Of a stretch of DNA of 64,000 nt, positions 23,440-34,950 are shown one piece after another. How positions within the stretch are numbered: position 1 is the stretch's first letter; every line of letters begins with the position of its first letter. The stretch is from positions 496,001 to 560,000 of the forward strand of contig SRSI01000023.1 of NCBI GenBank assembly GCA_005656395.1, given 5' to 3'. The translations under genes were made by a program, and so were the position numbers. Below the pieces are notes generated by a model. That model made no database searches. It had not been told where the DNA came from and was given only the letters and a program-made list of their open reading frames with translations. Origin of the DNA: Strongyloides papillosus. Taxonomy: Eukaryota > Nematoda > Chromadorea > Rhabditida > Strongyloididae.

Positions 23440-26400
23440 TTATGTCGGGGCGCCAGTTACTTTCCCTTTATTGACTTCAGGTGCACGGTATTTGAACAGC
23501 TATCCAATTTAATTTGTATGAGCATCGGAGAGATTGGAAACAATCATGTTTCTGTCATTTAGTACTTTGACAGGATGGCCGGTTTGATTACTAGTGCGGC
23601 TTCTAGGATCCTTTGATGATAACTGTAGAAGGTAGTTTCTCAATGTCCATGCAGATCTTTTGAATGTCTATGGTTGGGGATCCTGAGAGGCAAAATTTCG
23701 TGTACTGAGATTCACAACCTTTTAACCGTAGACTATGTTGTTAGGCGACACTGAAGAAAGTGACATAGGCGTTGAATTGTAGTTGAAAATGACTAGTTGA
23801 TAAGAACTTTTCTATGTAGAGCCTTTCTCTGGCATGTGCTTCTTGAGGTTAAGTTTGAGTGCACGGAAATAGCGTTCTATATTCTGATTGCTGTAGTGTT
23901 CTCCAGGAACGCCCATGGTGTAAGAGATATCATGTGAAGTACAAAGGGATTTGAACTCCTTACTCAAGAAGCATTTGGTACAATCTGAATGTATTCTACG
24001 TGAGATACCATGTTTAAGGAAAATGTGTTCTTTGAGAAAGCTGCATACTGTGTTGGAACTGTCTTCTTTGACAACCTTGGCGATCACGTACTTCGAGAGC
24101 CTATCAATCATTGCTACCAGGGGGTCTTGTCTATGTAGGGGACATAAATGTGGTTGGTTTCAAACGGTTCTGATTCAATGATGTCCTCACAGTCGGGAAT
24201 CTTTCTTCTTTTAAACGTGTTGTTCTCACGACATATATTGCATCTTTCGATGAGGTCTTTGAGAGACTTGAAGAAAGTATTATTTGTAGCTTTCTTGTGA
24301 AACGTTTTGGTGAGAAACTGTATGAAAATCGCGTATACCTTGGCCAAACATATGTGGGATAGGTTGCAGTGTACTTCCTCATAGAGTTGTTGGGTCGTGT
24401 CGTGAACGATGTTTTTCTTTCTTGTCTTAGAAAGGGAAGATTCAATGTAATTGGACTCTGCCTTTTCTTTCTCTTCCTCCAAGTGAGCATGTGACAGGGA
24501 ATTGGCTAGACAATTTTTGTTGCCTAGAGAGTAGTTTATGGATGATGGACTGAAACACAGGATGTTGTGGATGTACTTTTCATACGACAAAGAAGTGAAT
24601 TTCTGGATGATGGTCAAGAGTTTTTTGTGGTCTGTGTATATGTGTACCAAGCACTTGATGATCATCTCGCCAAAATAGAAAAGAGCATCCGAGATTGCCT
24701 TGAGTTCCAGAGCCACGATTGGAGGGACAACTTTGTATTCGTGCTTCTTTGAGTACAGGACAACGCGGTGGAATGGCTCGGAGTAAGGTTTTGAAACAAT
24801 GAAGTGCTCTGAAAATGGTTGAAAGAGACCAGCACCTGTTCCTCGAAGAGAGGCATCAACGAACAGGATGAACAGGAGGTAGTAGTTGGGATGGGCTATA
24901 TATGTGGTTTGGAGCGCTTTCGACTGAATTGATTTCACTACATCCACTGCTTCGCTGCTGATGTTGGTTGATGACTGTCTTTTGGATTTTGGTGTATTAC
25001 CAGTGTATTTGTAAATCAGGCGTTCTTCTTCCATGGTGTCAGGGAAATATCGTTTCACGAAAGTGAGTATACCTCTAAACTTTCTAAGTTGATAGATGTT
25101 GTGTGGTGTTGGAAACTCTGAAATGGCTTTGACAAACTTCGGAGCGATACGTGTTCCAGAGCGAGTGATTTAATGTCCCAGTATCTCCACTTCAGTCGTA
25201 GCGAATTAGCATTTACCAACGTTGATTTTGAGGCCGTGATGTTGGAGAGCATGACACACTTTGAGCACCTCCGACTTGTGTTGTTTATAGGTTTCAGGTG
25301 TGAATATCCAGGCGTCGTCTTGATATGTAGCGGCGGCAGTATCTTGGAGAGTCTGGTGAAACACAGCTTGGAAGATGGAACTGGAATTTTCTTTTTCCAT
25401 GGTCAAACGGGGAATCAAGAAGATGTTGTTGTTGAAACGGTCTCCAATGATTTGTTGAACATCAGGATGGTACGTCATCTGAGAATAGGCTGATAACAAG
25501 TCCAACTTTGAGATAAAGTGGTATCCGGAGAAATGCATCAAGTAGGGGCATAATTTTGGAGAGGAGTAGTGAAGTGGTGCCAGAATCTCATTGACCTTTT
25601 GTAAATCACATGTGATACGAAGATGATCATTCTTTTTCTTAACCGGCACGATGTTGCAGATGTACTTTGGCATCTTGTTGGATTCAGAGACAGGGATGAT
25701 GTGACGAAATTCAACCATTTTGAGATATTCTTCACGTAAGGTATTCAGCAATTTTGGGTTTGGATCATAACGAGGGTTGGACGAAAGATCTTCCTTGATG
25801 AATTGTACACGTGGGGCATAATTCTTGCACGTGCCGATGTCGAAACGATGGCTGCTCATAATACTGCTATACTAGGATTTGGTGTCTTCAACAATGGAAC
25901 ATTTGGAGATGATAGAGTTGATTTCTAAACCGTGTTTGTTGTAATGAAACGAGACATTTAATTCTTTGAGTTCCTCCTGGCCGATGATGACTTGCCTACT
26001 GCAGTTCATGACTAATGGTTTTGTCTTGACGCTCCTATCCCCAAATTTGAAGATCACATATTCTTTAGCTCTAAAAGCGTCAGATTGGAAGTCAGCATAC
26101 TGGACGTGTATAAGTGTTGAATTCAATTTTATCTTGAGAAGCTTCGCCATGTTTGTAGAGATGATAAAGTCAGTGGTTCCAGGATCAAAGAGGGCCGGAG
26201 TTTCAGTAGATTCAAGAGATGAGATTATGTTGATGCTACGATTTGGGATAAGTTCTTTGAAAAGTGAGCAGTCAGTATTATTTAGTTCCTGGACCGTTTC
26301 CTCTAGGTTACCTAGTTTTCCGAGACGGCCTCAGTTTCCACGACATTTTGACGAGCAAGTTTCTCAGAGTACTAGTCCTTCTGAGGCAGCTTCTTTTCCT

Positions 26401-26757
26401 TGATTCTATAGACTGATACTGAGTGTACGAGCAATTCACAGAATGTACATTTGGATAAAGTACGGGTGGAGAAAGACTTGACGGTCTCGGGAAAGCTTTG
26501 ACGATCTTCTCCAGAGCATCCATAAGTATTTCATTGGTAGCACTTTCGACGACGTATCTCTGAAGAGAAGTCAATGGTTCACACAAGATTTTACCACAAA
26601 ATTCACTTACTATGTAAGTCTTCGACTTATCGTTGAACGTGAAGAGGGTAAGAATTGCTAAAGATTGTAGACTACGTCTGGTGAGAATTGGTTTGTGTAA
26701 TCCGAACTGTACTAACTTCTTTGTATCTGACTTGTCACGTGGAAGTCGAGATGGTAG
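23440..26757 (-). pseudogene. Decayed Ty3/gypsy-like retroelement (gag-pol)
   Basis: Running from right to left on the minus strand: gag tail with a CTFCELLVH zinc-knuckle remnant (about 26440); protease with ALFDPGTTDFI (about 26190) and IIGQEEL (about 25985); reverse transcriptase (25859-25206) with CDLQKVN, FISKLDLLSAYSQM and the YQDDAWIF catalytic box; an EVEILGH block holding one stop (about 25170); RNase H-like DASLRGTGAGLF and YTDHKKLL (24114-25058); an integrase zinc region (HCNLSH...CNICREN); and integrase core MIDRLSKYVIAKV (24111 down). Remnants continue past a stop to about 23440. Stops and frameshifts separate the pieces. G+C is clearly higher than in surrounding DNA. The gag end is cut by an inserted MITE at 26760. 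The LTR-like repeat at 27381-27867 lies on the correct side and strand to be its 5' LTR, but no 3' partner was found. Confidence 0.9.
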
Positions 26758-26759
26758 AA

Positions 26760-27103
26760 ATTCGCTTGTCCATGGTTACCCATATTTTTTTTTAAAATGC
26801 TATTTTGCATACCCATGGATTACCCATGAACAAGCGAAAAAGTATAAATTTTTTTTCATACAAAATTTGGGTAAGCGAATTTTTTCAAGTTTCATTCGTT
26901 GACTGTTTATATCCATCCCCTATATGCAGTGATTAATGACAGCAACGCATTTTTCTGGAATACAATGCTTTAACTTTTTAAAAAATATATGAAACTATTT
27001 TATATTCTTCTAAAAAATCATAAAAAATGGGTAGTTATACTAAAAAGCTATGTTAATACTAAATATAAAATAGCCATTTCGTTTACCCAATGGACAAGCG
27101 AAT
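26760..27103. mobile_element. MITE inserted in the gag remnant (ATTCGCTTGTCCAT ends)
   Basis: Left end ATTCGCTTGTCCATGG (26760-26775) and right end CCAATGGACAAGCGAAT (27087-27103) are inverted repeats. Related internal copies (CCCATGAACAAGCGAA at about 26823 and TTGGGTAAGCGAATT at about 26866) make a nested hairpin. The gag frame on the minus strand is open up to 26757 and ends at the element. Confidence 0.7.
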
Positions 27104-27380
27104 GTCTCCTCTCATATTTTGCAGAGTTGCTACACCTTTATATAATTTTTGTATATTTTTTAATATATTGTATATTTAATCATATCCTCATACACCCTAT
27201 GTTTGAAATATATATAGATGATAAAGAAAAATAGAATTATATCGTTAATACTTTTGTTAATCAAACTTTATCGATGTCAAAAATTTATATAAAAGTGTAT
27301 ACTTCTTCTAATTGCTTAAAATATTGTAAAAAATTGTCAATATTTGATTAATCATAATTTTTTAAATTTAATTCAATAAA

Positions 27381-27867
27381 TAGAAAATATATTTATAAGA
27401 ATATAGGTTTTGGCGTCCCCCTTTTCAAACAATTCCCAAATGCCCTCTGAATCTCCGAATGATTATTGAAGTCTTTATCAACAATTCACTTTTATTTATC
27501 CAAACTTTATTACAATAACTCACACAAATAAGATAACACGTTAACTATAGTGGCCACCTAGGGATAACATTTAAAACTACAAAATTATACTTACTTATAC
27601 TTATCCTTCGATCTCTTAACAATTCCTGAGATCTCCCTTAACCGTCTATGAAATCCCTAGTGGTCTACAAAAAATTAAAATTACAATATAATTAAGATAA
27701 TTAATAACATTACAATATAACACGTCATACATATAAAATTTTGATTCATAAAAAACGACTACAACTATTACCTAAATTAATAAAATGAATAATTTGATGA
27801 CTCTCGCCACCTTATATAATAACAAAAACAATGTTCTCGAATTTTCCAAACAGTTTCCCAACTGTCA
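27381..27867 (-). repeat. LTR-like repeat, copy B
   Basis: Reverse-orientation copy of 8806-9303. Minus strand: TGACAGTTGGGAAACTGTTTGG start (27867), TATATAAGGTGGCGAGAG TATA region (about 27810), ATTCAGAGGGCATTTGGG and GGGGGACGCCA end (27411). It has TG...CA ends, a TATA box and AATAAA-type signals, as in an LTR. Alternatively TGGCGTCCCC at 27411 could be a primer-binding site of a plus-strand element; I cannot decide between these. Confidence 0.55.
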
Positions 27868-27954
27868 TATTTTACAAAATAATACTATCCAAATTCAATA
27901 GATATTTATTCACATTACTAGAATAATAGTAGCGTATTTTATGAATTATTTTCT

Positions 27955-28200
27955 AAAAAATTTATTGTCAAAAAACATCAGAAATTTGACGAAATTCATG
28001 GTTATTTTTTAAATTAAAAAATTCGACATAGTTATTGAAATTATATGTCTACAATATTTTAGAAATAGGTGTAGAAGAAGTTGTTTTTTCGTATTCGGTA
28101 ACGGTTATAAAAATATCTCATCATATAAAAAAGTTAAATTAATTCGAATTTGAAAAATGTTCCTAAATATCGAAGATCGAAAACTTAGCTCAAAATCCAA
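27955..28200. repeat. Fragment of the 19511-20937 foldback family
   Basis: TTTATTGTCAAAAAACATC, the ACATAGTTATTGAA block and the following sequence align with 20570-20700. Terminal sequences are missing, so this is an internal remnant. Confidence 0.5.
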
Positions 28201-28280
28201 ATTTTTTTAAATATCTTTAAAACAATGCAATTATTTGTTTTGGCTACAAAAAAGTTAAAATATTACATTTGTTTTCTTAA

Positions 28281-29874
28281 AACGCATTTTGCGAGTCAGT
28301 CGAACATTTTTTTAAAATCTTGTACAATTAAAAATTTTACCCCCCATTTTTATTTCATAAATAAAAAGAGCAACCAAAAAAATGTATGTTAGCAAATTTA
28401 TTCGCCTTGAAACTTTGAGATACAGAAGCTGCAACGAGTCAAAGTCGTAAAAATTGATTTTTACAAGTTTCCAATAAATAGATTTTTTTAAAAATAAATG
28501 TTGTTCCTAGGGGTAATTTTTTATGAAAAAACGAATGAGCATACTTTCCACTTCATAAATTTACGTCTTTAATGTCTTTTGCAATTTTTTTTGAGTTTTT
28601 TCAATTTTTGAGTACAAAAATCAAAAAAGCGCATGTTCCCACTATGCTCATTCGATTTCTCATGTGAATTTACATCTAGATTCATAGAAATCAAAAAAAT
28701 TAAATGGGAAGGTAAATGTGATCTTGAGTGAAGAACAATACTGGTATTATTAAATAGAACAGATGTCTTCACATTTGAGTGCAGAAATCGAAAAAGCGCA
28801 TGTTCCCACTATGCTCATTCGATTTCTCATGTGATTTTACATCTAACTTCATGAAAATCAGGAAAATAAAATGGGAAGGTAAACGTGTTCTCATACAAAA
28901 TATAGATTTCAATTCAATATAGTAGAATATTGGTACACTTTTTTAAAAAATTTTAAATTTTTTTTATAATAAATATTGTTTCTAACAGTATTTTTATATG
29001 AAAAATCGAATGAGCATAGTGAGAACATGCGCTTTTTCGATTTTTGTACTCAAATGTGAAAACACCTATTCTATATGAAAATACCAGTATTCTTCTTCAC
29101 TCAAGATCATATTTACCTTCCCATTTTATTCTTCTGATTTTTATGAATCTAGATGTGAAATTACATGAGAAATCGAATGAGCATAGTGGGAACATGCGCT
29201 TTTTCGATTTTTGTACTCAAAAAATGAAAAATCTTATTTCCCTAGGAAATAACAAGATTCTTCTTCACTCAAGATCACATTTACCTTCCCATTTAAATTT
29301 TCTAAATTTTATGAATCTAGATGTAAATTCACATGAGAAATCGAATAAGCATAGTGGCAACATGCGCTTTTTTGATTTTTGTACTCAAAAATTGAAAAAT
29401 CTTATTTCCTTGGGAAATAGCAAGATTCTTCTTCACTCAAGATCACATTTACCTTCCCATTTAAATTTTCTAAATTTTATGAATCTAGATGTAAAATCAC
29501 ATGAGAAATCGAATGAGCATAGTGGAAACATGCGCTTTTTTGATTTTTGTACTCAAAAATTGAAAAAACTCAAAAAAAATTGCAAAAGACATTAAAGACG
29601 TAAATTTATGAAGTGGAAAGTATGCTCATTCGTTTTTTTATAAAAAATTATCCCTAGGAACAACATTTATTTAAAAAAAAATCTATTTACCGGAAACTTG
29701 TAAAAATCAATTTTTACGACTTTGACTCGTTGCAGCTTCTGTATCTCAAAGTTTCAAGCCGAATAAATTTGCTAACATACATTTTTTTGGTTGCTCTTTT
29801 TATTTATGAAATAAAAATGGGGGGTAAAATTTTTAGTTGTACATCAAATGTCTGATTGACTCACAAAATGGGTT
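28281..29874. mobile_element. Foldback element with TTAA flanks, copy 1
   Basis: 1594 bp bounded by TTAA (28277-28280 and 29875-29878). Ends are AACGCATTTTGCGAGTCA and, reversed, AACCCATTTTGTGAGTCA, with long arms (CCCCCATTTTTATTTCATAA, GTTGCAGCTTCTGTATCTC and others). The arms carry tandem units of about 168 bp centred on GAGCATAGTGGGAACATGCGC, more in the right arm than in the left. The units read open on the arm's own strand (183 codons at 29044-29595; 67 codons at 28569-28772 on the minus strand). A second copy lies at 32853-34434. Confidence 0.85.
29044..29595 (+). repeat. 168-bp tandem repeats with a shared open frame
   Basis: Three to four units encode about 56 residues each, of the type HSRSHLPSHLNFLNFMNLDV...HEKSNEHSGNMRFFDFCTQK. 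Unit length is a multiple of three, so the frame persists through copies. No ATG context, leader or family is evident. It is annotated as a repeat, not a gene. Confidence 0.7.
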
Positions 29875-29878
29875 TTAA

Positions 29879-30591
29879 ATTAATCAAATTTATATGTGTG
29901 ATTATCTAGAAAGCTCTACGCCGGCTACTCTTTATTTTCATTTATTATATTGAACCATTTTGATTTTTAATTTAAAAGGCTAGTAAGAGATAAAATAGCT
30001 AATAAAATGTTTTACATTTAATTTTTCCTTGATCGAATTTACTAAGAAATAATAAAATATATCATTTGAATAGTAGATGTTTTTTAACAAAATTTTAAAA
30101 TTGTTTTTATGTAAAAGTTTAAATTGGGTATTATGATGCCAAAAAAGTTTTAGAAGGTCTTAAATCTAAAATGAATATAAAGGTTCTACAAACTATACAC
30201 TGATTGCTTTAAAAACCACTTTTCAATATTAAAAAAGAGGAGTGAAATGTAGATCATAAATAAATTACTTAGAAATATTTTGCTAATTTGATCTCATTTT
30301 TTAAATTTTATTATTATCCTGACAACCATTTAGTACGAACGTTAATATTCTACACATTTATTAAATTATTACTTGTAAGCTTAAATTTTATTAATTTTTA
30401 TGTGTTGTTGCTTTTGAGTTGATCAAAAGCTTTAGTGTATATTCTAATTGATTCATTGTTTTTTTACTATAAAATTTTTCTAATCTGCACTAAAAATAAT
30501 ATCAATATTTATTTGTTATTATATTTATTGTTTTTTGATTTTTAGAATTTAAATATCTATTTTTTAATCATTTCGCATAGAATTTTTTTAG
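29879..30591. other. Intergenic, no gene seen
   Basis: A/T-rich. It precedes the secreted-protein gene at 30641; a TATTTAAAG box lies at 30592-30600. Confidence 0.4.
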
Positions 30592-30640
30592 TATTTAAAG
30601 GGAAATTAACTTTCAAAATATCAAAGTAAAAAAATTAAAA

Positions 30641-31106
30641 ATGAGAGCTTTAATAATATTAATAATATATATAAATATTTCATTATCTAATAGTTATAAT
30701 AAGTATACTAATTGCATTCTCAAAGTTGAAGGAACACCTAAGTGTCCTCCAAATGAAAAACAAAGTGTTGATTTAAAGATAGAATATCGTAGTGGTGGGC
30801 TTCCTATAGCATCTGTAAAAGGAAGTTGCAACGAAACAATGGTAGTTAATGCAAATGTTTCATATGAAAGTTTAACCAGTAACGGTAAATAAATGTATAA
30901 AAAAATAATTTATTTATTTAATAGTTTATTGGGCTCGATTTTATTATTTCAAACCCACTAAACCAGACTATTATACAAGAAAAATTCCAGAAGAATGTAT
31001 AAATCGTCTTCAAGCTAAAGGCGATCATTTATATTGTAATATTGGAGAAATCGATCCAAATAATAAAACAACCTCGTCCAACAATAAAACACCATATATA
31101 TTATAA
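30641..31106 (+). CDS. Orphan secreted protein, 141 residues
   Basis: Exons 30641-30884 and 30925-31106 join in phase 1 across a 40-bp GTAAAT...TTTAATAG intron. Unspliced, the frame ends at 30892. Residues 1-17 (MRALIILIIYINISLSN) are a signal peptide. The mature part has five cysteines (NCILKV, PKCPP, GSCNET, ECIN, YCNIG) and N-glycosylation sequons such as NET, NVS and NKT. Exon 2 adds YWARFYYFKPTKPDYYTRK and a TTSSNNKTP tail. A TATTTAAAG box sits about 40 bp before the ATG. No family recognised; by architecture it resembles small excretory-secretory proteins. Confidence 0.75.
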
Positions 31107-31457
31107 TTACATTGGGTATACCATACTAATAATTAAAAAGTTTACATTTTTATTTTTGCTTTTTCGTTATAAGTAATAAAGTTTATCATATCTATATATG
31201 GTTTTAACATTACCAGAAAGTGAAAATATAATGATATTAGAAAGATTAGTATCAACATTAAGTAGAGGTATTCTAAAATAATAAACGCATTTTTTTAGCA
31301 AAAAATGTTAACATAAAAATTAATGTTTTTTAATAAAATATTTAATTTTTTGTAGAACGTTTATTTTTTTAATTTTGAATGGGTAGGAGTCGAAGTTAAA
31401 TGCTTTTTGTATCATAAATGAGTCCAAAGAAATATCTAAAAAATGCATCCACTATTT
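31107..31457. other. Intergenic, no gene seen
   Basis: 3' flank of the secreted gene, with AATAAA-like signals near 31170, then A/T-rich sequence up to the foldback element. Confidence 0.4.
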
Positions 31458-31459
31458 TA

Positions 31460-32324
31460 CGTGGTTTGTCCCAAAAGTAAAGAGAATGATTTCGTTACGA
31501 CTCTCACAGGCATCGTATTAAAAAGGTGAGGATACCGTTTTGTAGAGAAAATTCTTCTCTACAAAATGGCATATATTTCATCTGTTCCAAGCTCAACAAA
31601 ATTTGTTATGTTAAAAAAAGTAGACCCATATTTGGTACCCTCGTCACGCGAAAAAATATCATTATTTTAGGTGGCAAAAACATTTAAAAAAATAAAAACA
31701 AGACGTCGAAGATAAAAATCCTACAGGCCAATTATTATTATTAAACATTGAGTCACTCATCATTGCCTGTTGAAGTGCTTTTATGTTTAATAATTATTCC
31801 CACTTTACCTCTTGTCTCCTACAGACAACCTACAAAATGTAACTTTTTTCTATTTTTCAAAATTAAAAACTATTCAAAATGATGTTACTTTGAAAATAAA
31901 GAAAATGTACGATTACCTTCAACGAGTGCTGTTAACAGTCGTATAAATCAAGAATTTGGATTGATTACAAAAATGTTTTTTTTTATTTTGCTTTCGCATT
32001 TTCTAAGTTTCTGTAGTATTTTTTTCATGTTTTGTACAAAGGTTAATTGCCCAACGCTGTTTGACACTCTTTTGCATGTTAATTTTTAATGAAATTAAGA
32101 AATTTTTTGTTTGCACGTGAATGATATTTTTTCGCGTGACGAGGGTACCAAACATAGGTCAACTTTTTTAAACATAAAACATTTTTTAGTGCTTGGATTT
32201 AGATGCGATATATGTCATTTTGTAGAGAAGAATTTTCTCTACAAAACGGTATCCTCACCTTTTTAATACGATACCTGTGAGCGTCGTAACGAAATCATTC
32301 TCATTACTTTTGGGACAAACCATG
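31460..32324. mobile_element. Tc1/mariner-type foldback element with TA duplication
   Basis: 865 bp. Ends CGTGGTTTGTCCCAAAAGTA and, reversed, CATGGTTTGTCCCAAAAGTA, with TA on each side (31458-31459 and 32325-32326). Arms of about 230 bp pair well, including GAATGATTTCGTTACGAC, AAAAAGGTGAGGATACCGTT and TTTGGTACCCTCGTCACGCG. The block TTTTGTAGAGAAAATTC...CTCTACAAAA is itself palindromic. There are no coding regions. Confidence 0.85.
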
Positions 32325-32326
32325 TA

Positions 32327-32848
32327 GACTTTGACCCTTAGAAAAATACATAATGACTAGGTTTTTTTTAACTAATTATTGTTACTACTTTAATATGTTT
32401 TTTTAATAAAATAATGTCTTTAGTAATAATTTATTTTTTTTATTTTCGTGCTGAGGCTGATTGTATTTTCGTGATGAAACAATGCATAAAAAATTTTTAA
32501 ATTTACTAGATGAGTGTTCATTAAGTCTAATCCAAATTAATAAAAAGCGTTATATCAGAGAAAAAAATGGTTTGAAAATTGTGTTATTTGACTGAAGAAA
32601 CAATAATTCATAGTTACCATTTTTTATTTTTAATAATTATATTGATTTATAATTTAATAAAATTTAATAAATTATTTCATTTGTAAATCCCAGAGAAGTA
32701 TGAGTCAAAGGAGTACCAAGAGAAAGAGGAGGACATAACTAGGAGGCACAATATATAAAAAAAAACATACTTTTAAATATATCATTATCTTTACTTTTTG
32801 TGTATGTTGTAACAGACAACACATATTATTTTATATTATACAATTATC
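32327..32848. other. Intergenic, no gene seen
   Basis: A/T-rich spacer between two foldback elements. Confidence 0.4.
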
Positions 32849-32852
32849 TTAA

Positions 32853-34434
32853 AACCCATTTTGTGAGTCAATCAGACATTTGATGTACAACTAAAAATTT
32901 TACCCCCCATTTTTATTTCATAAATAAAAAGAGCAATCAAAAAAATGTATGTTGGCAAATTTATTCGGCTTGAAACTTTGAGATGCAGGAGCTGCAACGA
33001 GTCAAAGTCGTAAAAATTGATTTTTACAAGTTTCCGGTAAATAGATTTTTTTTTAATAAATGTTGTTTCTAGGGGTAATTTTTTATAAAAAAACGAATGA
33101 GCATACTTTCGACTTCATAAATTTACATCTTTAATGTCTTTTGCAATTTTTTTTGAGTTTTTTTAATTTTTGAGTACAAAAAACAAAAAAGCGCATGTTC
33201 TCACTATGCTCATTCGATTTCTCATGTAATTTCACATCTAGATTCATAAAAATCAAAAAAATTAAATGGGAAGGTAAATGTGATCTTGAGTGAAGAACAA
33301 TACAGGTATTATTAAATAGAATAGATGTCTTCACATTTGAGTGCAAAAATAGAAAAGGGCATGTTCCCACTATGCTCATTCGATTTCTCATGTGATTTTA
33401 CATCTAAATCCATGAAAATTAGGAAAATAAAATGGGAAGGTAAACGTGTTATCATACAAAATATAGATTTCAATTCAATATAGTAGAATATTGGTACACT
33501 TTTTTAATAAATTTTAAATTTTTTTTATAATAAATATTGTTTCTAACAGTATTTTTATATGAAAAATCGAATGAACACAGTGATAACATGCCCTTTTTCA
33601 ATTTTTGTACTCAAATGTGAAACACCTATTCTATATGAAAATACCAGTATTTTCATCACTCAAGAACACATTTACTTTCCCATTTTATTCTTCTGATTTT
33701 TATGAATCTAGATGTGAAATTACATGAGAAATTGAATGAGCATAGTGGAAACATGCGCTTTTTCGATTTTTCTACTCAAAAATTGAAAAATTTTATTTCC
33801 CTAGAAAATACCAAGATTCTTCTTCACTCAAGATCATATTTACCTTCCCATTTTATTCTTCTGATTTTTATGAATCTAGTTGTAAAATCATATGATAAAT
33901 CGAATGAACATAGTGAGAACATGCGCTTTTTCGATTTTTCTACTCAAAAATTGAAAAATCTTATTTCCCTAGGAAATTTGCAAGATTCTTCTTCACTCGA
34001 GATCACATTTACCTTCCCATTTAATTTTTTTGATTTCTATGAATCTAGATGTAAATTCACATGAGAAATCGAATGAGCATAGTGGGAACATGCGCTTTTT
34101 TGATTTTTGTACTCAAAAATTGAAAAAACTCAAAAAAAATTGCAAAAGACATTAAAGACGTTAATTTATGAAGTCGAAAGTATGCTCATTCGTTTTTTCA
34201 TAAAACATTACCCCTAGGAACAACATTTATTTTTAAAAAAATCTATTTATTGGAAACTTGTAAAAATCAATTTTTACGACTTTGACTCGTTGCAGCTTCT
34301 GTATCTCAAAGTTTCAAGCCGAATAAATTTGCCAACATACATTTTTTTGGTTGCTCTTTTTATTTATGAAATAAAAATGGGGGGTAAAATTTTTAGTTGT
34401 ACATCAAATGTCTGATTGACTCACAAAATGGGTT
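32853..34434. mobile_element. Foldback element with TTAA flanks, copy 2
   Basis: 1582 bp, highly similar to 28281-29874. Ends AACCCATTTTGTGAGTCA on both sides (inverted), TTAA at 32849-32852 and 34435-34438. It has the same off-centre arrangement: about 1.5 tandem units in the left arm and three in the right, around a shared A/T-rich centre. Confidence 0.88.
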
Positions 34435-34438
34435 TTAA

Positions 34439-34950
34439 AATAAAAGTTCCTAGACATTTAGGAAATATTATTAAAAAATAAGCTTGATTATGAAATAAAA
34501 ATCTTTCTTTTTATAAAACTTCTGTATTTAACTAATCTATTTTGTGCAAAAAAATGACTTATAACAAATATTTGATATCAACATAAGAGTATAGTAATTA
34601 ATTTAAAAAAAAATTGTAATTTCCCAATAAATTTCTATTAATTCAATATTCAATAAACTTTTCATTCTGCTATAGATAAATCAAATTAAATATGATTTGT
34701 CTAAATTGAATAATAAAAAAAATTAATTAGTGAATTAATGATACTTTATCTTATCATTTTGATAATTTTATTTAAAAATTTCTTTTTTTGGAAAAAAATA
34801 ATTTTAACTATTAACTTTTAACGTTTTATGGATATTACGTAGAGAGTATGAATTTATATACCTTAAAAGCCATTTCGATAAAATTGTATTTCAAGAATAA
34901 CTTTTTAAACTATTATTTCATATTTTATTTTTTAAATTTTTCCACGGACA
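34439..34950. other. Intergenic, no gene seen
   Basis: A/T-rich spacer between two inverted-repeat elements. Confidence 0.4.

Noticed and set aside
23440..23460. TGGCGCCCCGAC (minus strand) resembling a tRNA primer-binding site
   Set aside because: It falls within a continuation of decayed pol-like sequence, and there is no LTR end beside it that matches another copy.
25173..25493. Plus-strand frames across the gypsy relic, for example 25173-25493 and 25966-26403
   Set aside because: Antisense shadows of the retroelement pol and gag frames on the minus strand.
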